A stretch of DNA of 64,000 bases, from assembly GCF_000423225.1 (NCBI RefSeq), contig NZ_KE383991.1, positions 134,217 to 198,216 of the forward strand, in the 5' to 3' direction. Both the position numbers and the translations under genes were made by a program. Every line of letters starts with the position of its first letter. Positions within the stretch are counted from its first letter, which is position 1. Source of the DNA: Kaistia adipata DSM 17808. Its GTDB lineage: Bacteria; Pseudomonadota; Alphaproteobacteria; Rhizobiales; Kaistiaceae. The notes below the pieces were generated by a model, which had not been told where the DNA came from, made no database searches, and saw nothing but the letters and a program-made list of their open reading frames with translations. Below are positions 36,495 to 45,171 of this stretch, piece after piece.

Positions 36495-37016
36495 ATGTCC
36501 CGCATTCACGTCTGCTCGCTCTCCCGCATCGGCGCCACCGTCGCGCAGACCGGAGCCAGCCATCTGGTGACGCTGATCAACGCCGGCACCCCGGTCGAGC
36601 GCCCGCTGGCGATTCCCGAGGAACGGCACCTCTTCCTCGCCTTCAACGACATCCTCGAGCCGATGGAAGGCATGACGCCGCCGGCCGAGGAGCACGTGAC
36701 CGCCCTGCTCGACTTCGTCGAGGGCTGGAAGCCCGAGAAGCCGATCGTCATCCATTGCTTCGCCGGCATCAGCCGCTCGACCGCCGCCGCCTTCATCACC
36801 GTCTGCGCGCTGCGCCCGGAGCGCGACGAGGCCGAGATCGCCGCGCTGATCCGCTCCGGCTCGCCGTCCGCGACGCCGAACCTGCGCCTCGTCCGCCTCG
36901 CCGACGAGGTACTCGGCCGGCGCGGCCGCATGGTTGGCGCGATCGAGGCGATCGGCCGCGGCCGCGACGCCTTCGAGGGCCACCCCTTCTCGCTCGATCT
37001 CGACCTGACGCGCTGA
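36495..37016 (+). CDS. Tyrosine/dual-specificity phosphatase family protein
   Basis: 173 residues with the phosphatase signature HCFAGISRS (His87-Cys88-x5-Arg94). Cys88 would be the nucleophile and Arg94 the phosphate-binding residue. A general acid Asp may be Asp52 in 'AFNDILEP'. The substrate is unknown. AAGGAGAA is well placed upstream. 83 nt after the HD hydrolase; co-transcription is possible. Confidence 0.85.
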   Translation: MSRIHVCSLSRIGATVAQTGASHLVTLINAGTPVERPLAIPEERHLFLAFNDILEPMEGMTPPAEEHVTALLDFVEGWKPEKPIVIHCFAGISRSTAAAFITVCALRPERDEAEIAALIRSGSPSATPNLRLVRLADEVLGRRGRMVGAIEAIGRGRDAFEGHPFSLDLDLTR

Positions 37017-37153
37017 TCCGCCGGAGCTTCCTTTGGCAAGGCGGACCGGGAGCCGACTTCCTTGAAGCCCTTCCCGTCGAGGGAGGTTCAAGGCAGGCCG
37101 ACCGGTTCCGACAGCCCGCCATGCTTCATGCCCCTATCCGAGACCCCGACCGC

Positions 37154-37720
37154 ATGACACAGGATACCCTGCCCCTCCCTCTCACGACCGAACGCTTGAT
37201 CCTTCGGCCGTTCGTGGCGGCGGATTTCGACGCCTATGCCGCCTACCATTCCCTGCCCGAGGTCTATCGCTATCTCTATGCGGCGGTACCGGTCGGCGAG
37301 GCCCTGCGCCGGCAGTTCGAGGACGGGCTCGCCGCCCCTTTTGAAGCCGATGGCGATGCCTTCCGGCTGGCGGTCGTTCGGATGGATACCGCGACCGTCA
37401 TCGGCGAAACCTATCTGAAGATGGCGAGCCAGGCGGCGCTGCAGGGCGAGATCGGATACCTCTTCCATCCCCACGCGGCCGGAAAGGGCTATGCCACCGA
37501 AGCGGTCGGAGCGACGATCGATTTCGGCTTCTCCCACTTGGGCTTCCACCGCATTTTCGCCCGGCTGGACACCGCCAATCAGGGGTCCATCGGCGTGGTC
37601 GAGCGGCTCGGCCTGAGGCGCGAGGCCCATCTGGTGCAGAATGATCGCTTTGATGGCGTCTGGGGCGACGAATACAATTATGCCGTGCTGGCCTCGGAAT
37701 GGGCCGGACGACGCGCCTAG
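37154..37720 (+). CDS. GNAT N-acetyltransferase (RimJ/RimL-like)
   Basis: 188 residues: 'LTTERLILRPFVAADFDAYAAY' is the RimJ/RimL-type N-terminus, 'EIGYLFHPHAAGKGYATEAV' the acetyl-CoA binding motif A, and 'NQGSIGVVERLGLRREAH' the following helix. It transfers an acetyl group from acetyl-CoA to an amine; target unknown. ATG 37154 fits the family N-terminus; ATG 37121 is an alternative without better ribosome binding. Confidence 0.85.
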   Translation: MTQDTLPLPLTTERLILRPFVAADFDAYAAYHSLPEVYRYLYAAVPVGEALRRQFEDGLAAPFEADGDAFRLAVVRMDTATVIGETYLKMASQAALQGEIGYLFHPHAAGKGYATEAVGATIDFGFSHLGFHRIFARLDTANQGSIGVVERLGLRREAHLVQNDRFDGVWGDEYNYAVLASEWAGRRA

Positions 37721-37857
37721 GGCGAATCCGCCGCGCCAATCGCCGCAGCGACCGCGCACACGGATGTTTCAATATTTTCGTGTTGCAGCGCACTAAGAGC
37801 TTGATCTAGCTAGATGACGCGCCGGCTGCCGCCGGTGGTTGCGGGAGCTGCGCTCGA

Positions 37858-40524
37858 ATGGCGAAATGGGTCTACACCTTTGGTGGCGGAAGCGCCGAGG
37901 GTGACGGCGCGTTGAAGGATATTCTCGGGGCCAAGGGAGCGGGCCTCGCCGAGATGAGCGCGCTTGGCCTGCCCGTGCCGCCCGGCTTCACCATCTCGAC
38001 CGAGATCTGCCGCCATTTCCTCGCCGGCAACGACGCGTTTCCGCCGGATCTCGATCGCCAGGTCGCCAAGGCGCTCGACGGCATCGCCGCCGTCGCCGGC
38101 CACCGTTTCGGCGATCCCGAGCATCCGCTGCTGGTCTCCGTCCGCTCCGGCGCGGCCATCTCCATGCCCGGCATGATGGACACCGTCCTCAATCTCGGAC
38201 TGAACGACGAGACGGTGGAGGGGCTGGCGCAGATTTCCGACGACCGCCGCTTCGCCTTCGACAGCTATCGCCGCTTCATCCAGATGTATGGCGACGTCGT
38301 GCTCGGCCTCGACCATTCGGTGTTCGAGGAGCGGCTGGAGGACTACAAGCTCGAACGCGGCTACACGCTCGACAGCGACCTCGACGCCGACGACTGGCAG
38401 GCGGTCTGCGACGGCTTCAAGGCGCTGGTGCTGGAGGAGCTCGAAGCACCCTTCCCGCAGGCGCCGCACGACCAGCTCTGGGGCGCCATCGGCGCCGTCA
38501 TCCGTTCCTGGAACAATCCTCGCGCGAAAGCCTATCGCCGCATCAACAACCTGCCCGAGGGCGGCGGCACCGCCGTCACCGTGCAGGCCATGGTGTTCGG
38601 CAATCTCGGCGAGACGTCGGCGACCGGCGTCGCCTTCACGCGCCATCCCTCGACCGGCGAGAACATCCTCTGGGGCGAATACCTGCCGAACGCGCAGGGC
38701 GAGGACGTCGTCTCGGGCATGCGCACGCCGCAGGACCTGACCGAGACCGCGCGCCGCGAGACCGGCTCCGAGGCGCCGTCGCTGGAAGCGGCGATGCCGG
38801 AGGTCTATGCCGAGTTCCGCGCCGTCTGCGCGGCGCTGGAGCTGCATCACCACGACGTGCTCGACCTCGAATTCACGATCGAGCGCGGCCGGCTCTGGAT
38901 GCTGCAGGCGCGCCCCGCCAAGCGCACCATCCATGCGGCGCTCAAGACTGCCGTCGACATGGCGCATGAGGGCCTGATCACCCGCGCCGAGGCGGTGGCG
39001 CGGATCGAGCCGCGCATGCTCGAGCAATTGCTGCATCCGACGATCGACGCCGACTCCGGCAGCGACATCTTCGCCCGCGGCTTGCCGGCCTCGCCGGGCG
39101 CCGCGAGCGGCACGGTCGTGTTCACCTCGGAAGAGGCCGAGATCGCCCGCACGCAGGGCCGCAAGGTCATCCTGGTCCGGGTCGAGACTAGCCCGGAGGA
39201 CGTGCACGGCATGCACGCGGCGCGCGGCATCCTGACGACGCGCGGCGGCATGACCAGCCACGCCGCCGTGGTGGCGCGCGGCATGGGCAAGCCCTGCGTC
39301 TGCGGCGCCGGCACGATCCGCGTCGACTTCCACGCCGGCACCATGTCATCAGGCGGCCGCACCATCCGGCGCGGCGACATGATCACCATCGACGGCGGCA
39401 CCGGCCAGGTTCTGGTCGGCGCCGTGCCGCTGCGCGAACCGGAGCTCTCCGGCGCCTTCGCCGAGCTGATGGAATGGGCCGACACGTTCCGCCGGCTCCG
39501 GATCCGCACCAATGTCGACACCCCCGCCGATGCGCGCGCCGCGCGCGGCTTCGGCGCCGAGGGAATCGGCCTCTGCCGGACGGAGCACATGTTCTTCGAC
39601 GCGCGGCGCATCGTCGCCGTGCGCGAGATGATCCTGGCCGAGACCGACGCCGCCCGCGCCGAGGCGCTGGCCAAGCTCCTGCCGATGCAGCGCAGCGACT
39701 TTGCGTCGCTGTTCGAGATCATGTCCGGCCTGCCGGTGACGATCCGCCTGCTCGATCCGCCGCTGCACGAATTCCTGCCCAAGGGCGAGGCGGAGATCGC
39801 CGAGCTCGCCGCGGTGATGGGCATTCCGCCGGCGAAGATCCGCGCCAGCACGCATGCGCTCGAGGAAGCCAACCCGATGCTCGGCCATCGCGGCGCCCGC
39901 CTCGCCATCTCGTTCCCCGAGATCATCGCCATGCAGGCACGCGCCATCCTGGAGGCGGCGCTCGACGTCGGCGACCAGACCGGCGTCGCCGTCGATCTCG
40001 AGATCATGGTGCCGCTGATCGCCTCCAAGGCCGAGCTCGACCTCGTCAACGGCTACATCCGCGCCGCCGAGGCGCTGGTGAAGAAGGTGCATGGCCGCGC
40101 CCCGCCCTACCAGCTCGGCACGATGATCGAGCTGCCGCGCGCCGCGCTCGCCGCCGGCGAGCTCGCCCGCGAGGCGACCTTCTTCTCGTTCGGCACCAAC
40201 GACCTGACGCAGACCACCTTCGGCATCTCGCGCGACGACGCCGCGACCTACCTCAACACCTACCTGGCGCGCGGCATCCTGCCGAACGATCCCTTCGCCT
40301 CGATCGACCGCGAGGGCGTGGGCGAACTGATCCGCATCGCCTGCGCGCGCGGCCGCGCGACGCGGCCGGATCTCAAGCTCGGCGTCTGCGGCGAGCATGG
40401 CGGCGACCCCGCCTCGATCCATTTTTTCGCCGAAATTAACCTTGATTACGTCTCCTGTTCGCCCTTCAGGGTGCCTGTCGCCCGCCTGGCGGCCGCTCAG
40501 GCCGCCTTACGAAACAGAGACTGA
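37858..40524 (+). CDS. ppdK: Pyruvate, phosphate dikinase
   Basis: 888 residues, the typical length. The N-terminal nucleotide-binding domain opens with 'GAKGAGLAEMSALGLPVPPGFT'. The swivelling phospho-His domain has RGGMTSHAAVVARG with His468 as phosphocarrier, and the C-terminal PEP domain has GVCGEHGGDP with Cys844 as catalytic acid. It interconverts pyruvate + ATP + Pi and PEP + AMP + PPi. A 12-bp palindrome ATCTAGCTAGAT lies at 37804-37815 upstream, and a TTGCAG at 37783 could be a -35 element. Confidence 0.97.
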   Translation: MAKWVYTFGGGSAEGDGALKDILGAKGAGLAEMSALGLPVPPGFTISTEICRHFLAGNDAFPPDLDRQVAKALDGIAAVAGHRFGDPEHPLLVSVRSGAAISMPGMMDTVLNLGLNDETVEGLAQISDDRRFAFDSYRRFIQMYGDVVLGLDHSVFEERLEDYKLERGYTLDSDLDADDWQAVCDGFKALVLEELEAPFPQAPHDQLWGAIGAVIRSWNNPRAKAYRRINNLPEGGGTAVTVQAMVFGNLGETSATGVAFTRHPSTGENILWGEYLPNAQGEDVVSGMRTPQDLTETARRETGSEAPSLEAAMPEVYAEFRAVCAALELHHHDVLDLEFTIERGRLWMLQARPAKRTIHAALKTAVDMAHEGLITRAEAVARIEPRMLEQLLHPTIDADSGSDIFARGLPASPGAASGTVVFTSEEAEIARTQGRKVILVRVETSPEDVHGMHAARGILTTRGGMTSHAAVVARGMGKPCVCGAGTIRVDFHAGTMSSGGRTIRRGDMITIDGGTGQVLVGAVPLREPELSGAFAELMEWADTFRRLRIRTNVDTPADARAARGFGAEGIGLCRTEHMFFDARRIVAVREMILAETDAARAEALAKLLPMQRSDFASLFEIMSGLPVTIRLLDPPLHEFLPKGEAEIAELAAVMGIPPAKIRASTHALEEANPMLGHRGARLAISFPEIIAMQARAILEAALDVGDQTGVAVDLEIMVPLIASKAELDLVNGYIRAAEALVKKVHGRAPPYQLGTMIELPRAALAAGELAREATFFSFGTNDLTQTTFGISRDDAATYLNTYLARGILPNDPFASIDREGVGELIRIACARGRATRPDLKLGVCGEHGGDPASIHFFAEINLDYVSCSPFRVPVARLAAAQAALRNRD

Positions 40525-40574
40525 GCCAATTCCCCTCCCCGATCTTCGCGCCGCCAAGGGCGCCTTCGTGCCCG

Positions 40575-40595
40575 TTAACCGAGTTTCAAGGTTAA
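40575..40595. promoter_or_regulatory. Inverted repeat upstream of the cell wall hydrolase gene
   Basis: TTAACC-N9-GGTTAA in the ppdK to hydrolase intergenic region. It may be a regulator-binding dyad, resembling paired TTAA half-sites used in alphaproteobacteria, but the spacing differs from the CtrA consensus. No assignment is made. Confidence 0.35.
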
Positions 40596-40671
40596 TGCCG
40601 CAGAATTCAGCCACGTGACCGGCAAACCACACCGGTCGCTCCTGTTCCGTGCGCGTGGAGTTGCGTACCTC

Positions 40672-41997
40672 ATGGCTGGACTCGAACGGCATTCGGGAAT
40701 GACGTCCCGCGCCCATCTCGGACGCGACCCGCGGCTCGCCGTGCGTCCGCGCCGGCCTCGCGCCACGTTCAAGCGCCTGGCGCTGCTGTCCTCCATCCTC
40801 GCCGGCGGCCTCGTCGCCCTCTCCTCGACCACGATCGCGCTGCAGGACGTCGCCAGCACCTATGGCAAGGACCTGCCGGTGCAGCAGCGCTGGCTGGCGC
40901 GGCTCGTGCCGACGAAGACCGGCGAAGCGTATCTTCCGAGCTTCTCGACGCCGCCGACCACGGCGGTCCTCGCCGAAGCGGCGAGCGACGGCGTCATCGT
41001 CGAGCCGCGGCTCCAGGTGGTGGCGAGCGGCCCGGTTTCGGCGCCCACCTTCACGCCGCCTTCCGTCAATCGCGGCGGCAAGCAGGACATCACCGTCGCG
41101 CTGCGCAAGCCGCTGCCGGTGCGCACGGCGACCGCCGCCGATCACTTCAAGGCCGGCCTGCTCAAGTCGCAGGATCTCGCCAGCGCCTTCAGCAACGCCG
41201 ACGCGGTGCCGAAGACCGGCTTCACGCTCGCCAAGGACCTCGACAAGGCCGATGGCGCGCTGCGCTACGCCTCGGTCGACGGGGCCAAGGGCGCCAAGGA
41301 TACCAAGGACGCCGTGGCGAAGCCGGTCGTGACGCTCGCCGCGATCGCGCCGATCCCCCGCCGCAACGAACTCGCCCGCGCCGCCGGCAAGGCCGACCCG
41401 AAGGGCGTCGACGCCGCCGCCGGCAGCCCGGTGGTCTCGGCCTATGCCCCCGCCGACATCGACAAGTCGATGAGCGCGCCGTTCCAGGCGCTGCTCGGCA
41501 AGCCGATGGGCGCCACCGCGATCGGCAAGGACGGCAAGCCGGACCATTGGTGGGTGATGAACAAGATCCCGACCAACGCCCGCTCGGCGACCGAGCAGAA
41601 ATGCCTCGCCACCGCCATCTATTTCGAGGCGCGCGGCGAACCCATGAAGGGCGAGCTCGCCGTCGCCCAGGTCGTGATCAACCGGCTCAAGAACCCGGCC
41701 TATCCGAACACCGTCTGCGGCGTCGTCTACCAGAACAAGGACATGCGCAACGCCTGCCAGTTCTCGTTCGCCTGCGACGGCATCAAGGACCGGATCACCG
41801 ACGAGACGTCGTGGAAGCGGGCCCAGACGCTGGCCAAGCGCGTCCTCAACGAGGACAATTGGTGGAACGCCGATGTCGGTTCGTCGACGCACTACCACGC
41901 GACCTATGTGCGGCCGCGCTGGGCCAAGACGATGAAGAAGATGCAGAAGCTCGGCCACCACGTCTTCTACAAGACCTATGGCGGCGGCTGGATCTGA
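40672..41997 (+). CDS. SleB-type cell wall hydrolase
   Basis: 441 residues. A basic N-terminus and one membrane/signal segment (about 30-60) precede a long low-complexity Ala/Lys/Pro/Asp region (about 70-290), which leads to a C-terminal hydrolase domain: 'CLATAIYFEARGEPMKGELA' (with the likely catalytic Glu), 'VAQVVINRLKNPAYPNTVCGVVYQ', 'CQFSFACDG' and 'STHYHATYVRPRW'. These match the SleB/CwlJ family of peptidoglycan lytic enzymes. Likely membrane-anchored and periplasmic. Start uncertain: ATG 40672 chosen, with ATG 40699 and GTG 40615 as alternatives. Confidence 0.88.
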   Translation: MAGLERHSGMTSRAHLGRDPRLAVRPRRPRATFKRLALLSSILAGGLVALSSTTIALQDVASTYGKDLPVQQRWLARLVPTKTGEAYLPSFSTPPTTAVLAEAASDGVIVEPRLQVVASGPVSAPTFTPPSVNRGGKQDITVALRKPLPVRTATAADHFKAGLLKSQDLASAFSNADAVPKTGFTLAKDLDKADGALRYASVDGAKGAKDTKDAVAKPVVTLAAIAPIPRRNELARAAGKADPKGVDAAAGSPVVSAYAPADIDKSMSAPFQALLGKPMGATAIGKDGKPDHWWVMNKIPTNARSATEQKCLATAIYFEARGEPMKGELAVAQVVINRLKNPAYPNTVCGVVYQNKDMRNACQFSFACDGIKDRITDETSWKRAQTLAKRVLNEDNWWNADVGSSTHYHATYVRPRWAKTMKKMQKLGHHVFYKTYGGGWI

Positions 41998-42047
41998 GGG
42001 ACACGGCTGAGGCTTAAAGGTCAGCCCCGGCTCTCCCGCCCGCTCAG

Positions 42048-42075
42048 CCGTCATCCCTGCGCAAGCAGGGATCCA
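42048..42075 (+). repeat. REP-like hairpin repeat, copy 1
   Basis: Identical over 28 bp to 21472-21499. Core hairpin ATCCCTGC-GCAA-GCAGGGAT with conserved edges CCGTC and CCA. Confidence 0.85.
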
Positions 42076-42171
42076 TGCCTCGGCGAGCCAAAGCCCTTTC
42101 TGCCCGAGACACCGTTCCATGAAACGCCGCCCGCAGATCCTGCGGACCGCCGTCCGACGCCGAAAAGCTGC

Positions 42172-42196
42172 ATCCCGGCCTTCGCCGGGATGACGA
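42172..42196 (-). repeat. REP-like hairpin repeat, copy 2
   Basis: ATCCCGGC-CTTC-GCCGGGAT followed by GACG, the same family with a different stem, in opposite orientation to copy 1. Confidence 0.75.
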
Positions 42197-42267
42197 CGAG
42201 CGTGGGGCGACGATGCGTCCGGCCTGACCGCGCGGGTCGATGGACTCCGGCCCATCCAGCCCCTCGT

Positions 42268-42294
42268 CGTCATTCCGGCGAAAGCCGGAATCCA
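42268..42294 (+). repeat. REP-like hairpin repeat, copy 3
   Basis: CGTC-ATTCCGGC-GAAA-GCCGGAAT-CCA. Stem bases co-vary relative to copies 1 and 2 while pairing is kept. Confidence 0.8.
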
Positions 42295-42388
42295 TCCATC
42301 CGCAAGATTAGGCCTTCCAGACGAGACGCGGTCCGGCGGGCAACATGCGGGCACCGCTCCGCCACAGCTCCCGCCATTGAGAAATGGT

Positions 42389-42416
42389 GGATCCCGGCCT
42401 TCGCCGGGATGACGGG
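42389..42416 (-). repeat. REP-like hairpin repeat, copy 4
   Basis: TGG-ATCCCGGC-CTTC-GCCGGGAT-GACGG; same length and edges as copy 1, opposite orientation, stem as in copy 2. Confidence 0.8.
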
Positions 42417-42502
42417 CGGAGCGTGGGGCGACGTCGCGCTGGGATGACGGCCGGGCGTGGGGAGACCGTGAGGAGCGGCGGGCTCCCGAAACGCCTGCCC
42501 CC

Positions 42503-43492
42503 CTACCCGATCTCCACCACCAGCCTGCCGCGGATCCTGCCGTCGACGATATCGCGCGCGGCGTCGATGACGTCGTCGAAGGCGATGCGCCGCGTCATCG
42601 CCGCCAGCCTGGCGCGGTCGAGGTCGCGGTCGAGGCGGTCCCAGACGGCGACGCGCACGGGCTTCGGCACATAGACGGAATCGATGCCGTAGAGCGTCAC
42701 GCCGCGCAGGATGAACGGCGCGACGGTCGTCGACATCTCAAGGCCGCCGGCGAGGCCGCAGGCCGCGACCGCGCCGTCATAGCGGATCATGGAGAGGATA
42801 TTGGCCAGCGTCTGGCCGCCGACGACGTCGATGGCGCCAATCCAGCGCTCGCGGGCAAGCGGCTTGCCGCTGCCCTCCAGCTCGGCCCGCGCGATGACCT
42901 CGGCAGCGCCCAGCCCCTTCAGATAGTCCGCTTCCTCCGGCCGGCCTGTCGAGGCGACGACGTGGTAGCCGAGCCCGGCCAGGAGCGCGACCGCGACGGA
43001 GCCGACGCCGCCCGCCGCGCCCGTGACCAGGATCGGCCCGCCGGACGGGCCGATGCCGTGCCGCTCCAGGGCCATCACGCACATCATCGCCGTGTAGCCG
43101 GCGGTGCCGATCGCCATGCCCTCGTCCGGCGAAAAGCCCGAAGGCAGCGAGATCAGCCAGTCGCCCTTCCAGCGCGCCCGCTCGGCCCAGGCGCCGAGAT
43201 GCAGCTCGCCGACGCCCCATCCGTTCAGGAGCACGCGATCGCCGGGCTTGAACCATGCCGAAGCCGACTGTTCGACGATGCCCACCCCGTCGACGCCGGG
43301 CACCATGGGGAAGCGCCGCACCACCGGCGCGCGGCCGGTGATCGCCAGGCCGTCCTTGTAGTTGACGGTCGAGCGTTCGACGCGGACGGTGACGTCGCCC
43401 TCCATCAGGTCGGCGTCGGTCAGCGTCGCGAAGCCGGCCGACTGGGCCCCGCTCGCGTCCTTCTCGATCAGGACGGCCTTGAAGGGGGGCAT
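42503..43492 (-). CDS. acuI: Quinone/acryloyl-CoA reductase family protein (AcuI/YhdH)
   Basis: 329 residues, zinc-free medium-chain dehydrogenase/reductase. 'VNYKDGLAITG', 'VPGVDGVGIVEQS', 'LNGWGVGE', 'AIGTAGYTAMMCVMAL' and 'VTGAAGGVGSVAVALLAGLGY' (NADPH loop) match the YhdH/AcuI group. AcuI reduces acryloyl-CoA to propionyl-CoA in alphaproteobacteria that use DMSP or 3-hydroxypropionate; here the substrate is inferred. ATG 43492 lies 7 nt after AAGGAGA; ATG 43498 would be 1 nt from it. Confidence 0.85.
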   Translation of the reverse strand: MPPFKAVLIEKDASGAQSAGFATLTDADLMEGDVTVRVERSTVNYKDGLAITGRAPVVRRFPMVPGVDGVGIVEQSASAWFKPGDRVLLNGWGVGELHLGAWAERARWKGDWLISLPSGFSPDEGMAIGTAGYTAMMCVMALERHGIGPSGGPILVTGAAGGVGSVAVALLAGLGYHVVASTGRPEEADYLKGLGAAEVIARAELEGSGKPLARERWIGAIDVVGGQTLANILSMIRYDGAVAACGLAGGLEMSTTVAPFILRGVTLYGIDSVYVPKPVRVAVWDRLDRDLDRARLAAMTRRIAFDDVIDAARDIVDGRIRGRLVVEIG

Positions 43493-43665
43493 GGGCATTC
43501 TCCTTGCAGTTCGGTCGAGGGTAACGACCCGACTTCCGGATCATAGGAAGCGCCGGTCGCTTCGATAAGGCCCGAGACACCGATTCGATCCATGCCGGAT
43601 GGGCATTCACGCCGCCCGCGAAGGCCAGGGCCGCCGGCCGGCATCGTACAGGGCGGCTTGCTTTC

Positions 43666-43695
43666 TTGACCGCGCGGGCGCGGCGCGATTAGGGT
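43666..43695 (+). promoter_or_regulatory. Candidate sigma-70 promoter of the glyQ operon
   Basis: -35 TTGACC (43666-43671), 18-nt spacer, -10 TAGGGT (43690-43695), about 50 nt before the GTG start of glyQ. Confidence 0.5.
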
Positions 43696-43747
43696 GCGCG
43701 GCTTTCGCGTCGCATCACGCGCGCGTCCAAATTCTCAAGGTTTGCCG

Positions 43748-44656
43748 GTGTTCGACACGCTTCCTCCCCACATGCGCCCGGACCGGTCCTTCCAGGGCCT
43801 GATCCTGACGCTGCAGCGCTTCTGGGCCGACTATGGCTGCGCGATCCTGCAGCCCTACGACATGGAAGTGGGCGCCGGTACCTCGCATCCCTCGACCATG
43901 TTGCGCTCGCTCGGTCCGAAGCCGTGGAAGGCCGCCTATGTGCAGCCGTCCCGCCGGCCGAAGGACGGTCGCTATGGCGAGAACCCGAACCGGCTCCAGC
44001 ACTACTACCAGTTCCAGGTCATCCTGAAGCCGAACCCGCCGAACCTGCAGGAGCTCTATCTCGACTCGCTGCGCGCCATCGGCATCGACATGGCGCTGCA
44101 TGACGTGCGTTTCGTCGAGGACGACTGGGAGAACCCGACGCTCGGCGCCTGGGGCCTCGGCTGGGAGTGCTGGTGCGACGGCATGGAAGTGTCGCAGTTC
44201 ACCTATTTCCAGCAGGTCGCCGGCATCGAGTGCAACCCGGTCTCGGGCGAGCTCACCTACGGTCTCGAACGCCTCGCCATGTATGTGCAGGGTGTCGAAA
44301 ACGTCTACGACCTGAACTTCAACGGCCGCGAGGGCGACGAGAAGGTCACCTATGGCGACGTCTTCAAGCAGGCCGAGCAGGAATATTCGCGGCACAATTT
44401 CGAATTCGCCGACACCGACATCCTGTTCCGCCGCTTCGTCGACTGCGAGCGGGAATGCCAGGCGCTGCTGGCCGCCGGCGGCATGGTGCTGCCCGCCTAT
44501 GACCAGTGCCTCAAGGCAGGCCACGCCTTCAACCTGCTCGACGCGCGCGGCGTGATCTCCGTCACCGAGCGCCAAAGCTACATCCTGCGCGTCCGCGAAC
44601 TCGCCAAGGCCTGCGGCGCCGCCTGGCTCGAAACCCCGGCCGGGGGCAAGGATTGA
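43748..44656 (+). CDS. glyQ: Glycine-tRNA ligase alpha subunit
   Basis: 302 residues. '[34 protein letters not shown]' and '[20 protein letters not shown]' are GlyQ signatures, and the protein forms the alpha2beta2 enzyme with GlyS. It activates glycine and binds ATP. The GTG at 43748 gives the usual short N-terminus before 'PPHMRP' and lies 7 nt after AAGG; ATG 43772 would shorten a conserved segment. glyS lies downstream after an intervening gene. Confidence 0.96.
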   Translation: MFDTLPPHMRPDRSFQGLILTLQRFWADYGCAILQPYDMEVGAGTSHPSTMLRSLGPKPWKAAYVQPSRRPKDGRYGENPNRLQHYYQFQVILKPNPPNLQELYLDSLRAIGIDMALHDVRFVEDDWENPTLGAWGLGWECWCDGMEVSQFTYFQQVAGIECNPVSGELTYGLERLAMYVQGVENVYDLNFNGREGDEKVTYGDVFKQAEQEYSRHNFEFADTDILFRRFVDCERECQALLAAGGMVLPAYDQCLKAGHAFNLLDARGVISVTERQSYILRVRELAKACGAAWLETPAGGKD

Positions 44657-44697
44657 CAGCGGCCACCGGCCTCGTGCCGGCGCCCGGGATCCAGGCG

Positions 44698-44737
44698 GGT
44701 CCCCTCCCCCTTGTGGGGAGGGTTAGGGAGGGGGTAC
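44698..44737 (+). repeat. GC-rich repeat, left arm flanking the DUF559 gene
   Basis: CCCCTCCCCCTTGTGGGGAG followed by GGTTAGGGAGGGGGTAC. It has an internal hairpin (CTCCCC/GGGGAG type) and matches the right arm (45115-45154) as an inverted copy with only a few differences. Confidence 0.85.
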
Positions 44738-44763
44738 TTCCTCAACGGTGGGAGGTGTCGTGC

Positions 44764-45156
44764 ATGCCCTTCTACCGCAAGCCCCTGACCGACCGTGCGC
44801 GGATCCTGCGCCGGGACATGACCGATGCCGAGCGGCAGCTCTGGGCGGGCCTGAAGCAGGCTTCGCCGGAGGGTGTCCGCTTTCGCCGGCAAGTGCCGAT
44901 CGGCCGCTACATCGTCGATTTCGCCTGCCTGTCATTGCGACTGGTGGTCGAGGTCGACGGCGGCCAGCATTATTCCGACGCGGGAATGGCCCGGGATGCT
45001 GTGCGTGACGCATGGCTCCGGGCCGAGGGTTTTCGGATCCTTCGTGTTTCCAATCACGACGTGCTGACCAATCTGGAAGGCGTCGTCATCGCCATAATTT
45101 CCGGCATCCAGCCGGTACCCCCTCCCCAACCCCTCCCCACAAGGGGGCGGGGCTAG
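44764..45156 (+). CDS. DUF559 endonuclease-like protein inserted between glyQ and glyS
   Basis: 130 residues. 'LRRDMTDAERQLWAGLK', 'FRRQVPIGRYIVDFACL', 'LVVEVDGGQHY' and 'GFRILRVSNHDVLTNLEGV' match DUF559, a Vsr/PD-(D/E)xK-related nuclease fold. Asp in IVDF and Glu-Val-Asp are the likely metal-binding residues. GGAGGTG 6 nt before ATG 44764 sets the start. Residues from about 118 onward (PPPQPLPTRG) are encoded inside the right-hand repeat arm, which also supplies the stop. No role in glycyl-tRNA synthesis is known; it looks like an inserted cassette. Confidence 0.88.
   Translation: MPFYRKPLTDRARILRRDMTDAERQLWAGLKQASPEGVRFRRQVPIGRYIVDFACLSLRLVVEVDGGQHYSDAGMARDAVRDAWLRAEGFRILRVSNHDVLTNLEGVVIAIISGIQPVPPPQPLPTRGRG
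45115..45154 (-). repeat. GC-rich repeat, right arm flanking the DUF559 gene
   Basis: GTACCCCCTCCCCAACCCCT followed by CCCCACAAGGGGGCGGGGCT, the inverted partner of 44698-44737. It overlaps the 3' end of the DUF559 coding sequence. Confidence 0.85.
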
Positions 45157-45171
45157 ACCGGTTCAACACCT

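Larger units (their letters stand above)
41998..42502. other. Intergenic region filled with REP-like hairpin repeats
   Basis: 505 nt between convergent genes with no coding sequence. It holds four hairpin repeats (listed separately) and a partial 'GGGATGACGG' remnant near 42441. A GAGCGTGGGGCGAC segment occurs twice (about 42199 and 42419), so part of the region was duplicated. Confidence 0.75.

Noticed and set aside
41998-42502. Possible CRISPR array
   Set aside because: Repeats are palindromic, alternate in orientation, vary in stem sequence and have irregular spacing; no cas genes are present.
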